From an uncultured Cryomorphaceae bacterium (GTDB lineage: Bacteria; Bacteroidota; Bacteroidia; Flavobacteriales; Schleiferiaceae), in NCBI GenBank assembly GCA_902614915.1, contig CACMMX010000006.1, positions 1-64,000 on the forward strand: 64,000 nt of DNA, given 5' to 3'. The position numbers and the translations under genes are program-made. Positions 62,703-64,000 of this stretch are shown one piece after another. Position 1 is the stretch's first letter, and every line of letters begins with the position of its first letter. The notes under the pieces were generated by a model. That model was not told where the DNA came from and did no database searches. It saw only the letters and a list, made by a program, of their open reading frames with translations.

Positions 62703-63998
62703 TTAGAATTCGTCGTAGAAAGCGCCTTCGTTGTTAGGGAAGTTGAATGAGTTAGGTTCACAATCAACATCAATATCTAAACTTCCTTGAGGCCGCTCAA
62801 AAGGGTCTGAACTTATACCTAATTCGGGATTTAAATAGTTCTTTTTCATATACACGGCCCATATGGGTAGCGCAGATGTAGCTCCTTGACCATAATAAGT
62901 GCCCCAACCACCCCCAAAGTGAGCAGCACGGTCTTCACAGCCGGTCCATATTCCTGTAATTAGGTTGGGTACGGCTCCCATAAACCAAGCATCCGAATTA
63001 TTTTGGGTAGTTCCTGTCTTACCAGCTATTTCATTTGAGAATTCATAAGGATACCCCGTTACCGCTTCATTGCGATAGTATTTCTTCCCATAGTTGTGTC
63101 TTAGTCTTTGGCCTGTTCCCTCTTCAGTGACCCCCATTAATAATTTTAGAATGGCATAAGCTTCTTTTTCCCCCATAACTTGTTTCGTTTCTGGTGAAAA
63201 TTCTTCTAAAACAACACCGTTTTTATCCTCAATTCTTGTGACCATAATGGGTTGAACATACCTTCCTTTATTGGTAAATGTGGTATAAGACCCCACCATT
63301 TCAAAAACGCTCAAATCAACCGTACCGAGCGCTATGGAGGGCACCTCAGGGATATCTCCAGTAATACCCATTTTTTTGGCCAATTGAATCACAGGCCTAG
63401 GACCTATTTGCTTCATTAAAAAGGTGGTGACGGTATTCATAGAATTTGCTAAAGCATGTTTCAAGGACTTTGTGCCTCCGTATTTATTGTCGGAGTTTGA
63501 AGGACACCAATCTTCAATTAACCCGTATTCCCCTTTTTCAATACAAATCTTAGCATTTGGCACTTGCATACAAGGACTATAATTCTTCTCTATTATAGCC
63601 GATGCGTAGACGAAGGGTTTAAAAGTTGAGCCTACCTGTCTTTTTCCTTGCTTTACGTGGTCATACTTGAAATATTGGAAGTCATTGCCTCCCACCCAAG
63701 CTTTTACATAGCCTGTTTGAGGTTCCATAGACATCATTCCAACTTGGTAGATTCCTTTATAATACATGATGCTATCAAGCGGGCTCATGGTAGTATCTTT
63801 ATCACCATTCCAGTTAAAAACAGTCATCGGAATGGGGGTACTAAACACCTCATAGATACTGTCTTTGCTAACACCTAGTTTCTTCAAGCTTTTATATCGT
63901 TGTGTTCTACGCATAGCTTGATCTACTATTTTTCTGATGTTTCCTACTGGGTCCTCGTCAAAATAAAACGGGCCGTACTTTCGGTCTTCTTTGATAAT
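62703..63998 (-). CDS. Class A penicillin-binding protein, C-terminal part (cut by window)
   Basis: Bifunctional peptidoglycan synthase of the PBP1A type, running off the right edge; the frame is open past the Met at 63914 to the last bases, and the window holds about 431 residues. The transpeptidase motifs are complete: S-x-x-K in GSTFKPF, S-x-N in ANSMNT and K-T-G-T in GKTGTTQ. The N-terminal glycosyltransferase domain would lie beyond 64000. The stop at 62703 lies 20 bases after the TonB receptor gene ends on the other strand, so the genes converge. Confidence 0.93.
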   Translation of the reverse strand: MIKEDRKYGPFYFDEDPVGNIRKIVDQAMRRTQRYKSLKKLGVSKDSIYEVFSTPIPMTVFNWNGDKDTTMSPLDSIMYYKGIYQVGMMSMEPQTGYVKAWVGGNDFQYFKYDHVKQGKRQVGSTFKPFVYASAIIEKNYSPCMQVPNAKICIEKGEYGLIEDWCPSNSDNKYGGTKSLKHALANSMNTVTTFLMKQIGPRPVIQLAKKMGITGDIPEVPSIALGTVDLSVFEMVGSYTTFTNKGRYVQPIMVTRIEDKNGVVLEEFSPETKQVMGEKEAYAILKLLMGVTEEGTGQRLRHNYGKKYYRNEAVTGYPYEFSNEIAGKTGTTQNNSDAWFMGAVPNLITGIWTGCEDRAAHFGGGWGTYYGQGATSALPIWAVYMKKNYLNPELGISSDPFERPQGSLDIDVDCEPNSFNFPNNEGAFYDEF

Positions 63999-64000
63999 AT

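Overview
The window is a 64 kb chromosomal segment of a Bacteroidota bacterium, most likely a marine or aquatic member of the Flavobacteriales (possibly Cryomorphaceae-like). This rests on: a type IX secretion sorting tail on a secreted amylase; a TonB-dependent receptor with a carboxypeptidase-regulatory-like N-terminus; families typical of the phylum (DUF2723, DUF4956, DUF2490, LysRS with a C-terminal extension, BrxA-type bacilliredoxin); and Bacteroidota-type promoters (TTTG and TAnnTTTG) in front of tRNA genes. Base composition is moderately AT-rich, and no phage, transposase or CRISPR array is visible.

Layout. Bases 1-8.5 kb hold a dense plus-strand housekeeping cluster: bacilliredoxin (cut by the left edge), PLP trans-sulfuration enzyme, TrkA-type K+ regulator, SDR, lipoprotein, trpS, acyltransferase, gatC, FMN reductase and an Lhr-like helicase. 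Bases 8.5-23.6 kb hold a large DUF2723 membrane glycosyltransferase-like protein, tRNA-Gln, RNase R, a MutS2 without a recognisable Smr domain, lysS, lipB, a class C beta-lactamase-like hydrolase and a fused double ABC ATPase. Bases 23.7-32.3 kb encode surface functions: a T9SS-exported GH13 amylase, a polytopic membrane protein fused to a sulfotransferase, a DUF4956/DUF2490 pair, an FAD oxidoreductase and an Omp85-type barrel.

Bases 32.4-39.2 kb are an accessory region ending at tRNA-Asn: a lipoprotein gene with two frameshifts, small membrane proteins, an esterase, a Kazal-like lipoprotein, an orphan HsdR-N-type nuclease and a TM2 protein. They are separated by two families of short repeats. 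One family (about 109 bp, three copies) carries terminator hairpins whose arms differ between copies but still pair. The other (60 bp, two copies) lies directly before the start codons of two adjacent genes, and one copy spans the stop-to-start junction, which gives a cassette-like arrangement.

Bases 39.4-58 kb are mainly cell-surface polysaccharide and sulfate metabolism: a Wza-like export lipoprotein, two UDP-sugar 6-dehydrogenases, UDP-xylose synthase, a WecA-like phosphoglycosyltransferase, Gmd, Fcl and a mannose-isomerase-like cupin. Interleaved are cysN-cysD-cysC, an SLC13 permease that may import sulfate, and an iron-sulfur-type APS reductase. The last is inferred to reduce APS directly, which would leave the PAPS made by CysC for sulfation, for example by the membrane sulfotransferase 20 kb upstream. 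The right end carries recO, an SPFH protein, a TIGR02206 membrane protein, a TonB-dependent receptor and the C-terminal part of a class A penicillin-binding protein cut by the right edge.
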